From positions 29,427 to 93,426 of the forward strand of contig QXVZ01023263.1 of the NCBI GenBank assembly GCA_008931825.1: a DNA stretch of 64,000 bases, in the 5' to 3' direction. Positions 36,001 to 48,400 of the stretch are shown here, in pieces; the stretch's first letter is position 1, and the number at the start of each line of letters is the position of its first letter. Position numbers and translations under genes: made by a program. The stretch is from Phallusia fumigata. Taxonomy: Eukaryota > Chordata > Ascidiacea > Phlebobranchia > Ascidiidae. The notes beneath the pieces are model-generated. The model was not told where the DNA came from. It did no database searches and saw only the letters and a list, made by a program, of their open reading frames with translations.

Positions 36001-37454
36001 CGCCGCTAGTGAATGGAAACCGAGCGGCTATGATTCGTCCACTCGTTTTTCAATACTTACGACTTTGCGCCATAAACCCGAGAAAAGGCGTGTGATCGCA
36101 AAAGGAAGTAGTCACGTGTCATACGGCAGTTGTCACCACTGGGTTAAGGGTGAAACACATTAGGGAAGCGTCAACAACGAACACCTCATAGCAAACAATG
36201 CACAGCAAATATTGTCATGCTACAGAGTCGATTATCTGAACATCACCGTAAAGGCTGAATAACCTTCGTGAACTAATCTCAAATAAGAGCCCAATGTGGC
36301 ACAGTAAGATTGAACGATTTTTGCTTTTTTGGGGAGAAAAGCCTACGTGCACTTGAAACTTTTCTCACACATAATGATCCTTTTCAATCGAACCACGCAT
36401 GTCAAACTAACATATCTATTTTATAGGGGGATGTGTAGTCATGCTGTAAAATGTACCGTTAACTTTGTCATCACATGGCTACACGGGTATTTTGTAAAAA
36501 TATGCCCTTTCGTGAAAGCAATATAATTTATCGTTGTGTTCTCGTAGTTTACCTTAATGATTTTGCTACAACTAATCCTCTGTACCAAACTAAACGGTCC
36601 ACAATCACACCTCGAATGCGAAGTGTCAGGGTGAGAGAACGAACACTGGTATTTATGTCGTACATTGACACACTACTTCACTACAAACCTTCACCTCCTA
36701 CCGAGAGGTGTTATTGGCGCAATGTGCGTATAAATACCGAAGTGTTATCATCATCGAAAACGTTTATTAGATTTCAGTTGCCTCGAATGTGGTGATACAC
36801 TAAAAAAGTTACCCGGCCAGAGAAAAAACACAGTGGTCTTAAAGGAACATAAAACATTAGTTCCCAAACACCCACGGTGGCGCTAGAGGACAAAAATAAT
36901 TCTTTACCCCCAAATATAAAATTTTTTAGATGGCACTTCCGAAAGAAATAATTGTTTATATTCCACAGAATTTTGCAATACGTTGTGAAATTGTTCCTCT
37001 ATGCCTTCTTTTGGCATTTGTCTCGTAATGAGACGCGTTTACAACACTGCAAAAGCAAAAACGATGTAAATTTTGAACATTTTTGCAAAATCGTCCTGTA
37101 GATTTTTTGGATAATTGTTAGACTCCCAAATAAGTTTTAAGTTCAGTTTGTGTCGGTTTCAGCACGAAAATATTTTAAATCAGATTCTAGCCGCTGTTGC
37201 CTTCTCCACATCCTTTGAAGCAGTTTAGGCCGTTTTCTAAATGTGAAAAACTTGACATAAAATCTAGTTGTAGGCAGTTTTGCAGCATTATTTTAGTTAT
37301 GAACAAGTTGTGCCCCCCTCTTGACTTAATCCGTTGGTTAGAAACGGTTTAGAAAATACAAACAGCTTTTCAACAAACGAAGCATTAACACATTTTGATC
37401 AAAAAATAAAAAAAGATTGATGTCTTGTATGAAAAAGACCAATGTAAAGGAACA
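21076..37454. other. Gene-poor region upstream of laminin, no supported gene
   Basis: Sixteen kilobases with no exon series, no RNA gene and no repeat that I can identify. Open frames up to about 180 codons occur, sometimes on both strands at the same place (for example 32005-32553 plus and 32019-32549 minus), as expected by chance in fairly GC-rich, CpG-containing DNA. None has domain features or splice sites. It could contain laminin control elements, but I cannot point to a specific one. From about 36.2 kb the DNA becomes AT-richer. Confidence 0.5.
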
Positions 37455-37997
37455 TCAAAATTTTAATCCTGCAGTTTTCGTAAACAAAACAACGCTACTA
37501 GCAGTGGGATATAATTTTTTGGTAAGACTAGGTTCTTTCACTTCAAGATTCAGTATATCAACAGGTTTTTCCACATCACAATCTTTGGAATAAAAGCCCA
37601 AAACAGTTTTGTTGATGAATGAATTCCAAGGACAGGATGAATCCCATCGCCCATAAAGAAAAATGTCTGTTCGGTACTTGTCGTCCAAAGCGTGTAAGGT
37701 TTGAATCCCCGTGTAAAAATACGTAGAAGGATATCGTTGTAAACACCTTGCCCTTTTCATTTTATTGGAACCAAATATTGTCGAAACATGCAACTTGCAG
37801 GCGGTTTCCGCCGAAAAAGTCAAATTTTCAACCAGCCAGTTTTTGCCTTTAGTCGGCTTGTTCAAACCTGTTTCGGAAAACGATTTGGTGGATTTGTCCA
37901 AGGCCGGGCGATTACCGCATTTATTCGCCTTGTGCTTGCAAGGTTACGGGTTTATATGCTGTGCGTAGATCCAAATTCATGACATAAACGTTTTCAT
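37455..37997 (-). CDS. Unrecognised coding-like island, probably two frames
   Basis: A strong acceptor (TTTTTTCAG ending at 37998) is followed by a frame reading ENVYVMNLDLRTAYKP and then hitting a stop. A different frame, open from just after that point to a TGA at 37455-37457 (about 165 codons), reads as protein-like sequence with cysteines, an NKT glycosylation motif and segments such as YFYTGIQTL and FLYGRWDSSCPWNSF. Joining the two needs either a one-base indel or a tiny intron. It may therefore be a real 3' exon with a sequencing error, a pseudogene fragment, or chance. I do not recognise a family. Confidence 0.35.
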
Positions 37998-38269
37998 CTG
38001 AAAAAATACAATTGATCCGATAAAACCGCAATAAGGTAGGCAGGTCGAGTGTGGACTCATTTGAGCATAACACATTTTGAATTGATTTTTCCACCAACGC
38101 TATACTAAAGGGATTGCAACGATAACAAACACGATTAATGTCGCCTTGCTCCGTTTTAATTCAGTGAATAAAAACATTTACAATAGTTAGTTTCCCCCGA
38201 AGGGTTGGGAGGTATTGCGTTTACGATACATAGCCTACGACTATATAGTAATGATTTATACTGGCCATA

Positions 38270-39020
38270 CTGCAGGACTAAAAATAAAAACAATAACATG
38301 AAATTTCTGTGCCGCACAGTCATCTACATCGCAAAATTGCAAATGCATTGAGGTTACCACTGCGTAACTTCAGCCTAATTTAATCAGCAAAACGCTCAAC
38401 TGGGCGCCCCGAATAAACGCCCTTTTATGTGAGGAGTAGCAGCCTGTTACCAGTCGATGAGCTTCGCGCCCCTTAGGTCGTAAACATATCAATCACTCCC
38501 CGCGTCGTTTTGCATTTTGGGCAAAACACGTAGTGAGGAATTACTTGACCGATCAAGCTAAAATTTGCTTCCTACATATCTCGATTTGCAATGCACTTGG
38601 ATTAGTATGTCTGGCGTAAAGAGCATGTAAACAAAAAAACTACATGTATGGGGCTAAAAAGGTGAATCCAACCTATATAATGTCAAAAAACCTTGCATGA
38701 GGTATCACAAATGGAAACTTCTAGGTTATTTACTTTGTTAAATATTGCTGTTTTGAAAATTTCGGGTTTAGGGCCCTGTGGGTCAACCAAAATGGGCAAA
38801 CTGAGATGAACGGTTGTTAATGCACTTGATATACCCATCTATAATGTGCAAAAATTTCAAGAACTCTTTCTTGGCCGAAATGTGCAAACAAGCCGCGTTT
38901 TGCAGAAAAAAGTGAAACAATATGTGTCCCCTTCAGGGATAGGGACCCATAACAAACCGAGATGCATGGAAAAGGTCTCAAACCTGTACAAACAGGTGTA
39001 TCTCTCCACTCTTATCATGC
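38270..39020. repeat. Unidentified dispersed repeat, copy A
   Basis: Several blocks of this segment reappear in the same order at about 43700-44640: TCAATCACT followed by CGTCGTTTTGCATTTTGGGC; TGGGCAAAC followed by TTGTTAATGCAC; CATCTATAATG followed by AAAAATTT; and ACTCTTTCTTGGCC. The copies are strongly diverged. No terminal repeats or coding sequence could be defined, so the class is unknown. Confidence 0.5.
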
Positions 39021-39150
39021 TGAGGACGTGTACAAACAAAGAAAAACGAAAGTAAAGCATGTATTTTAAAAGCAGATAACCATTTCCAGCTCTAGACCTA
39101 CTACGTCTGATACAGTGGCCAAGTATGTTTCATTTACCAATCGCCTAGAG

Positions 39151-39356
39151 CAGTGTTTCTCAAACTTTTTTTTGCCCAAGGTCCACTTCATCTTCGAATA
39201 TTTTTCTGAGGACCACCAAACAGAATTCCATTTTAACATGCTCTCAAAACAGGCGATTTTATAAACCCGTGCCTGGTTTAAGTCATCTTGTCGCGGACCA
39301 CTATAAGCGGATGGCAAACCACTGGTGGTCCGCGGACCACGCTTTGAGAATCCCTG
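39151..39356. mobile_element. hAT-type MITE with 8-bp target duplication
   Basis: The element starts CAGTGTTTCTCAAAC and ends with the inverted counterpart (GTTTGAGAATCCCTG-like; 12 of 15 positions pair by eye). It is flanked on both sides by the 8-base direct repeat GCCTAGAG (39143-39150 and 39357-39364). An internal palindrome, GTGGTCCGCGGACCAC, lies next to the right end. CAG-starting termini and 8-bp target duplications are typical of hAT transposons. At 206 bp it has no coding capacity. Confidence 0.85.
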
Positions 39357-39364
39357 GCCTAGAG

Positions 39365-40254
39365 AATATAGCTATACCATATGGTAAAGTGATGCTTGCA
39401 CAACTCGATGCAAATTAGTCCTAAAAATTGTTTTCGTATGTCCAGCTTTGTTCACGTTGATTTGAGACACCTTTCAAACCTTAGCTATACCGACGCGCCA
39501 AAGCATTTTCGTTGCTTCTTACGTGGACTTAATGACCCCATCTGCCCTTTTTTGCGAACTGAATCATCCCTTCGGCTGTAATGATCGATCGTTACTCATT
39601 AACTTCTATTCAAGAGGCACACCCAGTCGACAACCGAAGCAACACATACCAACCAATGCCTATGACACCTTCCAAACGTTTGTCAATGGGAAGTTGTTGG
39701 TAAGTAATTACACCACCAATTGCATCCACATTTCTTTTCCAGTTTTCATTTCCCTTCTTGGGACGATTTATACGACTGTGTACACTAACCCTTCAGTGCT
39801 TCAATTGGACACACATATAATGTAACACTTTTGTTGTTATTCACAGTTCCAGGTTACATTTCCACAGTTACATGGTGCTACAAGAGGTCCAAAATGGTTT
39901 GAGTCATTTGATAACCAACACTTTAGAAGAAAGTACGTACAACATAAACACATGCATGCTATATGATTTATGTTAAAATATGAGAATAACAACTGAACTT
40001 TGTTAACAATTACAAGGCATACTCTCAAACAAGAACCAAACAGTAAGGAAGCAACAAAATTAACATTTACAGAATTCTATCAACAGAATATATTATTTTT
40101 TCACAAAATACAACAAGCCGGTGCATTATACTTAGGAAAATTATTGTTCAGTCAATTAAGTGACTACATTGGTAATTTACATTTAATTTTACTTATTCCT
40201 TTTTATAAAATCGTTTCTTCATTGAAGTACCAAGTCCAACCCTTGTTTGCCTGC
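39365..40254. other. Intergenic DNA including the likely profilin 3' UTR
   Basis: AT-rich sequence just downstream (minus strand) of the profilin-like frame. A possible ATTAAA polyadenylation signal on the minus strand lies near 40182-40190. No other gene is recognised. Confidence 0.4.
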
Positions 40255-40692
40255 TTACATGTTATAGTCCCTCTTCAGGCTTTCAAGAATTTGACTCACT
40301 TTTTCAACATCATTACCAGCGTTGTTGCCACTACTCACAATGACAGCTGCAGCACCCAAGGTTTGGCAGTTAACAATCACCAAAATATTCTTTTTTTCTT
40401 CATCACATTTCTGTTTAGCAACTATTGCATCGCCAACTTTTAGTGGAACAGTCTTTAAAAAAATGTATTTGGTTCCACATGGTTCCTTGACTCCATCACT
40501 CTGAAACATTCCAAGGTCTTGGGCTTGCAAGGATTTGCATGCCTTTTTTAAATAATCTGGACAAAATTTAAAATCGTCCGGAGAGTTTCCCCACAACTGG
40601 CATGCTTGGGTATTTGCATCAATGCTAAATATGGTAAGTTTTAAAATGCCATCTTCTGCTAAATGTCTGCTGCAGTAATCATTCCAGGACAT
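40255..40692 (-). CDS. Profilin-like actin-binding protein, uninterrupted coding frame
   Basis: A 145-codon frame from an ATG at 40690-40692 to a stop at 40255. It opens MSWNDYC, matching the profilin N-terminus (MSW..Y), where the Trp and Tyr help bind polyproline. It continues with a profilin-like CQLWGNSP segment, a GTKYIFLK strand (profilin GxKY), a beta strand ILVIVNC and a C-terminal amphipathic helix, VEKVSQILESL. Profilins are about 125-145 residues and control actin monomer exchange in the cytoplasm. The coding part has no intron, but an acceptor (TTTTTAG at 40708) lies 15 bases upstream of the ATG, so a spliced or trans-spliced 5' UTR is likely. The overall match is moderate; a divergent profilin is the best call. 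Confidence 0.75.
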   Translation of the reverse strand: MSWNDYCSRHLAEDGILKLTIFSIDANTQACQLWGNSPDDFKFCPDYLKKACKSLQAQDLGMFQSDGVKEPCGTKYIFLKTVPLKVGDAIVAKQKCDEEKKNILVIVNCQTLGAAAVIVSSGNNAGNDVEKVSQILESLKRDYNM

Positions 40693-41214
40693 ATTGGCTA
40701 GATTAGACTAAAAAGTCAGGGTGAAAGTATCAAACCAACCTATTTCTAATCTGAAAACAAACATAAATTTTAACCCCACAAAAAACATTCCGGTGAAAGA
40801 AATGTTGACTGTTTATGAAATGTATTACTTCTCACTAAAACTTTTTCCGACTCACTTTTTAAAAATCTAAATCCATTACAATAAAATGTTTTTTTTACCA
40901 CAAATCATAACAACGACTGCAACTTTTCCTTAATTGTCTACATCTTTAGTAAATGAACAGCATGAATCACAAAATTGGCTGATCTTTTTTCAAACACACT
41001 GCTACATACCCAATTAGCAGAGCAAGCTTAACAAAAGTCATGCATATGTGCATGCTATTTAAAAAGACATGCCCTGTTACAACAAACGACAAAAAATAGA
41101 AAAATATGTGGTCAAAATTATTTTAAAGCATTGGTAAAACAATAGTTTATGATTTCATTTTAGTTAAGCTCTGCTTCTTACTTTAATCTGTTAGTCCAAC
41201 AACCTAATGAATAA

Positions 41215-41375
41215 TCGCGAGTTATTGACCTCTTCCCTGTCTTCCTGCTGACGAATCATCCAGAACACGCCCAAAAGGCGCTACCTCTCACTTCCTGCAT
41301 CGACCATGCCGGCACCGGCAGCCAGACGAACAACACCTACCGGCCATATTTGTCGAGCATGACGTCAAAGTAATG
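41215..41375 (-). promoter_or_regulatory. CpG-rich patch with CRE and YY1-like motif, candidate profilin promoter
   Basis: Within AT-rich DNA this short segment is rich in CG dinucleotides. It holds a full CRE palindrome TGACGTCA (41360-41367) and, on the minus strand, AAATATGGCCGG (41340-41351), close to the YY1 motif common just downstream of housekeeping start sites. The YY1 orientation and the acceptor at 40708 fit a minus-strand promoter with a 5' UTR intron of about 0.5 kb. Transcription start is inferred, not seen. Confidence 0.4.
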
Positions 41376-43690
41376 TTTTTTTTAATATATTTGTTTCCTT
41401 CTGGGGAGTAACCAAATCTTAAAAGAATCTTAAATGGCACATTTTATGCCACAAATAATAACTGGGTATTTTTTCAAAAAAAAAAAAAAATGATAAACGC
41501 TTTTTAAGAAAACACGGTTCGAAGGTTTCCTACCATTCCTGTCTCAGTACAAAAAATCAGTTTTTGTTGCCCAAGCTGCTAAAAATAGATTGGAGGAAAT
41601 GGACTTCTATTGTTAAAGTCGACTTTCTTTTTCCTTTAAAACAAGCGAATCTATAAAAATGCTTTAAGTTTGTTCACCGATTTATTTTTCTTTAGGAAAG
41701 CGTAACCTGTGGTATATCTGTAAGGCTCAAACCAAGGTGATACACAAAGGTTTTTCGTCTAAATATGTGCATCGCATCCTGTAATAGAGTTTTAAACATT
41801 GACCCATTATGGAGTTTTTGGCAGGATGAACTTGTAAATATGTTGTGTTTTAAAAAGCGTTTCGAAGTCAATTGAAAGGTTTGTATTGTGCAAGAACGCT
41901 CTTTTCAAGGCGTGTCGGGAAGTGATATGTCACAAAAAATGTGTTAAATTTATGAAACAATTAGTTGTGTGCGCATTATAATCAGCTTAGGTCAATAGAG
42001 CCCGTTTTTGCCGGAAATCCTGAATGGACCGATGTGTATTTCACAATCTACTGACTGGGATTTTAGTGGGGTTTTTTGTTTGAATTAATCACAAAATATG
42101 TGAGATTCACAAACAAACAAACTTAAGTGTTTTTGTAAATGTTATGCGAACGTTATTGTTTACACAAATGCTCGTCGCACACTTAAAAAAATAGAGAAAT
42201 AATCGGTTTTCCGTGCGCTGTTGGAAATGCACCTGCTTTCGTTTTTCACCAATAAAAATTGAACATATCCATAGGCTATGCGCTTGTAAATATTATGAAT
42301 ATTTTATTGCATGTACGTTTTGCAAATTTTCTTAAAATTGCTTACGGTCAGAGAGAGGGGGCAATAAAGCCAAACCCCAAGCAACAAATTCATAAACTAG
42401 CTAAAACAGGTACTTTTTCACTCTTCAAAATACTTTGCCGGTTAAGGACACCTTGTTGTTTTCTGATACAACGAGGCGGGGTCTCAAACCAAACACTATT
42501 AACTCGCTAAAAACCATGAAATGTTCCCTTTCAGATTTGTTAGCTGGAAATTTGATATTACCGAAAAACAGTACAGATAGATAATGGGCAAAAAATTAAA
42601 TTTAAGTGGGTATAAGCGACTAACGGTACATACATCTTGAACCTAAAATGAAGTCTTTTACAACTATAGTATCTGTAAGAGCACCAGCTAATTTTCCCAG
42701 GAACCACTAAAAATACAAACCAATGAATTCAACGCCCAATCGCTAAAATTTTATTTCTTTGCAAGCTGAGCTCTAAAACTCAAAAGCAACACCAAACACT
42801 AAGCACAGCCAGGCTATTGACAAATTTAGTTACATTCCAGGATCGTGAGACTTTCTCACGGCAGGTATGCTTCGGATTTTCGCTGAACAAAAGAATTTTA
42901 CAACAGGAACACAAGTGTATAACAAACACAAAAACACAGAGAATTATCCATGTCCCATCACCGACGAAGCGGACACAATTTTTCGAGCATAGCACTGATA
43001 TTACAAACAGTGGCTAACAACAGCAGTTTTAACTATTTCATACCCAAACAGCTGGTGAACAAGAAGAACAAGTTAGATTAATATAGCACATCAGCCAATG
43101 GAAACCAATAGCACTACAATGAACACTACACGTATACTGGGATTGGTTGCTCAGCATTCTCTCGGATGGGGTGTGCATCAAGCAAAGCACCTTCCTGTTT
43201 GGTTAAGTTTTTTATTTTTTGCTGTGTCTGTAAAACACAAGAGTGTGATACGGTTGTCACAACAAAAAGCAAAGTTAAATAGTGTAATCTAAGGTGGTCC
43301 AAGATTGTAACGATAAAGGGTCACAAAGGTGGTCAAAAGCAGGAAAATCTCATGGTAAACTACTTTATTTTTTATCCGAAGAATTACAGCTCCAGTCAAG
43401 GAAACGTTTTGTTGCCCACCTAACCCAAGCACTTATTGAAACGGGTTGCTTACTTGTATGATGATTAATTTGTAACTTGCAGCTTCAAGTGTTGTCAGCA
43501 AACAATAACAAATATGGCCAATTATTACCTAGATGTTATGTCACAATACTAATGAAACCAAGGAAAGAATATGCATAATACATTTGCTGAGTCCCTCCAA
43601 ACCCGTTGTTACGCCATACTAATGATGTCATATCATTATTTACACCCCCATAGCCTTTTCCACACTAACCAATAAAACCTCGTTGTCGCA
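41376..43690. other. AT-rich intergenic region, nothing recognised
   Basis: Contains a 15-base A run at 41476-41490 and several short open frames without support. No gene or defined repeat. Confidence 0.5.
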
Positions 43691-43699
43691 CAGGTACAT

Positions 43700-44640
43700 T
43701 ACACCATATGTAACTGTGTTGCGCAAGGCTCGTACATCTGCAGTAACATTGCGGCACCCACTCCGCCATATACTCTAAAAGACCTTTTCACGGTCGATTC
43801 AATCTCGATGTTTCTCCGTTGCATAGAGCAAATAGAAGCTCATATGGAACTGTTTAGCAGTTGAGCTTGTTGTTGCTCATCGTCTTTTACAGCGTGGCTC
43901 ATAAACCCGTCAATCACTTCATTCGTGATGCATCGTTTTGCGTTTAGGGCACAAACACCTCATGGCGATATGTTTAAAATCAAACAACTAATAAGAAACG
44001 CCCTGTCTGTGTACATCAAATTTCAACAGATTTAGCATGATATTTCCGACCTAAGTAAACTGCTAAAATCTATTTTGGGGATTAAGGGTTATTTAAACCA
44101 AGAGACTGAATATGCATCTAAGTGCTTGTCATGTACCGACCACCAAAATTTTTGTTAGATTGTTTACATCAACAAAAAGTCAGTGTGCAACTTCAGATGC
44201 AAAATTGACACACCACAACTTCCATTAGAGTGCAAAATGTATTATTTTGCAGCTAGCTCAGTAACTACTGGGGTAATGAAGTCATTGAAACAGAAACTGT
44301 TTGATCACATCTACCAGCTGTGAGAGTTTTACATAAATTCACCAAATAAGCTGCAGAGTTAACAGAAAAACAGTAAAAACAAAATCGGACCTATAATTAA
44401 ACTGCTGGAACCAAAAATTTCCATTTTAGCAGCATAAAGTGGGCAAACACAATCCGAAACAAACATTTTGAAAAAATTGTTAGTGCACAACTTTATATGC
44501 TCATCTATTATGAGGAAAAATTTAATTTGGATGACTCTTTCTTAGCCCAAACAAGTAAACAAACCACAGTTGAACAGAGAAAAAACAGAGTGAAAACAAT
44601 ATGTCCCTACAAAAACCATTAGGACACAAACTACATTCTA
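43700..44640. repeat. Unidentified dispersed repeat, copy B
   Basis: Diverged counterpart of the segment at 38270-39020 in the same orientation. Shared landmarks in order are GTCAATCACTTC, CATCGTTTTGCGTTTAGGGC, GTGGGCAAAC, TTGTTAGTGCACAAC, CATCTATTATGAGGAAAAAT and ACTCTTTCTTAGCCC. No ends, target duplication or coding frame could be set. The rest of the space up to 45464 is AT-rich with no gene. Confidence 0.5.
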
Positions 44641-45464
44641 TTAAATTTTCACTATTTATCGACATTTTTTTAAATTTTTCAGCAATTGAGGGGCTATTTA
44701 GACATTCATCTGGATTTAGTGGTCAAAGAAACAAACCCAGAATGACCCAATCTATATTCTATTAACATTTCACCTCATTCAGACATTATTTATTAATTTA
44801 ACGACTTGATGGGGGTAGTGATTCACTTCGGCTTAGTGATCAAACAAACCAACCACAACGAATCTACAGTCTATTGAAAAAATAACTAGAGAGGTGGCGT
44901 TCACCATATTTTCATTCCACATACACTACTAGCACAAAATGATGTTTTACACATGTACCATTTAATTATTACATTGCACATACATTCAATACCTGCATTA
45001 GATTGGGTCCCTAATTCCCTTGGCATTTTATGACATAATTGTTTTTTCATGGAAGAGGACCCATAATAAAAGAGCTAAAACAATCCCTTAATAGAACCTG
45101 TAATACCGGTAGTATGGCTTAAGTTTATGCAGTGTATATTGTGGGCTCAGTTTTCATGTTACACATAGAATTTGCAGAAGAACATGACGCGCTGCACTGT
45201 TTCAGTGCGCCACGTGACATCCGCTGGGTGTTTACGAAGACAGAGACGTGTAAGTGAATCTTACCACGGATGACGCAAAATAGCCGAATTCGACTCCATT
45301 CACTTTTGTGTCAGCCAGTTTTGTCAACAAATCCCTGCAAAACAACATTTTTTTCGTGTGACGCTGGTGTTAAGTATCACAAAAGTCAATATCTATGGCA
45401 ACATGTATTAGGATATAGACTCGAGGAAAGGCTTAAGCACAGAAATAGGATTGCGCAATATCGA

Positions 45465-48400
45465 TTACGTCATCCCAGACACTTTCGCTGGTGAACAGCT
45501 GTCCTCAAACAACGACGTGTCTGGCTTGCTTGGGATAATCACTAATGGTTTGTACATAAGCTGTTGTTTGCGAAAACGTTTTTTGAAATAATTTGGGTTG
45601 AGCCTAGTATATTTTTGTCTCGCTGATACCAAAGCATCTTTGAGCATCTTAAAATGCCGAAAATAAACCAGCCCAACTATTTTTCTAAATTGGTCTTATT
45701 TCGATTTAAAAACATTAGTCAGCAACAACATTGAGGGGCGAAGACGCTTAAAATAACACCTAAATACATGCTAATTTGACCAACAGTTAACCTGTGATAC
45801 TAAGAGTCAAATAGAAACCCGTGTAAAAAAGGATATCCTCGTTTCAGTTACTCATCTAAAGGTAGTAAGAGACGCAAATTTTCTGTGGTCGTTTCTACAA
45901 TACTGGTAACGTTCTTTCGAAAACATAACAAAAAGGCGCTTGTTTAGCTCAAAGGCTGTTTACCTTTTTTCATCCGAAATGTAGTAGTGGACTTTCTCAG
46001 TTTTAAAGCCGTTGAAAGAGGAACCCGCCGCAATTGTATATGCTCCCATGTCTAAAAAGTAACACCACATTACGATAGCAAATCAGGAATGAAAACAGAG
46101 TTTCAACTGGCTCAAGTGGGGCCCTACACGTTAAAAGGAAACAATAACAACATTGTAGAATCGCAACTGTCCGAACGACCACAAACGGACACGCGTTAGA
46201 CTGTTAGAGAAATGAATCATAAAACCATTCGGCAATATCACTGTACAGACCATAAATGTGTTTGGTCGTTAACCTTACATCATTCAGTAGCAGCAAAATA
46301 GCGGCAAAAAAGCATACAAGCAATCATTAGGGTTCTGCGTCGATGTAGCACAGCAGCAAACCAGACTGTACTGGGCCATCAAGTAAAGCCTAGGTGCAAA
46401 TTACCTTTCCATAGTATCCAGTCTCCAGCGTTAAGCTGTGGCAAGAGCATGTGCTCGATAATGCGGTCAAGTCCATCGCATGTTGGTCCCCATATGCTAG
46501 AGGAGAATTTTGCATTTTTTTGTGGAACCTAAAATAAAGGCCAACCAGATAAATTCAGTAAGAGCTGTAACCACGTGCTATTCAATTTTCTATTACCATT
46601 AATAAACAGGAACGTGTGGGTTCAACGACGTTATTATGACAATTTTTATAACGCGAGTCAAATCAGTTTATTGCATGTGCATTCCTCTGTATATAATTTG
46701 TTTACGGGTTTTTAGAAACACACTTAAACGGGACATCAGATTTTGTTATAGTGGCCTCAGGCATGGAGTATGCAAAAAAGACTTAAACTGTGGGTTGCTT
46801 ATCACCACACAGTACACGATATTCCAGGTGTTCACACTATACATGAGCGGTATAAATCTCACGTTGAGTAGTGTTGGAGTCACTTTGGCATGGTCGTAGA
46901 AGAGACAGTTGAAGGAGCCATACAAGCCATCGTTGACGTAATACATGTAAGCCGGTTCCTCGTTTGCCGTCGGCATCACCCCATTGCGTACAGAATCTTC
47001 ATAGAAAAAAACGTGATTTTGGCCCACAAACCCACACCTCTTGAACACATGCAGGATGTGTTTAACTTAAAACATAAAACTTGCTACATGTAAATACCCT
47101 TGTACATTGCAGTACAAGAAAACGAAGCATTGTTAAAGGCCTATCCACTGTGAATGTGAGATACAGCGTTAAAGCTTCGCCCCGCCAAACGCTTTTTCGA
47201 TACTCGGTGCAAAACAGGAATGCTTGACATACTAACAGGCGCATAGCTGACGCAATAATACACATTTAGCGATAAACACAACGGCTCGAATTCTGAATTC
47301 CTAACGGTTCCGTTTGGTATTGGTGGGGCCTGATAGCACCAAAAAGGCGTTTAACAGTCACTACTTTCCAAATTTACCTGACTCCTTATTAGGCTTACCT
47401 TTCGAGTCGCTCTCTCCGTTGATGGGAATATCTCTTGCAACCTGACGGGTAGCAATCACGTTCGTAACAAGGGTGAAAGCGGAGGCGGCGTAATACCGAC
47501 CCGGCTCAGCGATGATGTTCAAGTGGCCAAACTGCTTGCGTGGGAACAACTTGTCCAGTTGAAAGTTCACCACCGACGTTATCTACAGCACAGTCAGCAG
47601 GTTTGGTATCAGCACGAACCGCACAGGATTGTGCTGCCGGAATAGGAGGTCGGCGGCTGTTCTCTACTCATAACTGGTCGGTAAACTTTGTCTCGCCCCT
47701 CATTTTCCGAAAAGTGCGGGTGCCGCCTTGGTGTCATGACCGAGTACTTGGCCGTAAGCATGAATTTTAAAAGTTTAACAGCCGCTCGCTAATACAAATC
47801 ACGAAGCTAACAAATGCGCACTGATTGACAGTTGCATGCAAGCCCATTTTCAGAAAATGGCATATTGTACACAATGATGTCGCTCCAACATACCTTTTCA
47901 AAGGTAAGGTCAACGTCATTGACACCAGGAAAGCCACCACCAATATCCAGCAAGTTGAAGTCATATCCCACAGTTTTGGCATAGTCAAATAGCTTACGCG
48001 AGTTCTGCAGAGCTTTTACAAATGCATTGACATCCTGGCAGCCACTCCCCACATGAAAACTGTTGAGATACATAATCATTAGGAACAGAGTCAATTTTAC
48101 TGGATAGGTATTTCAAAGCTGTAGAGCATGAATAAATGACTCACCTGATACCAACCACATTAAGCCCCATGCTTCGAGCAGTGTCAATCAGTTGAGGACA
48201 TGTATCTGGATCAGCACCATACTTCATGCTGAAGCGACATATGGAGGCAGAATCATCTGTCTGAATCCTCAAAACCAATCTAAATATAAGTGCAATATAA
48301 AAACATTGATTAATATTAATCAAATTTAAAAATAGTTTTGCCTGAAATTAATAAGATACACAGCATCATGGACACAATTTAAAACCATATTTTTTACATT

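Noticed and set aside
45888-45963. Alternative last ODC exon starting near 45883 (short tail ending TTFR)
   Set aside because: The exon at 45465-45603 gives a C-terminus resembling vertebrate ODC and the expected total length; the alternative gives a truncated tail.
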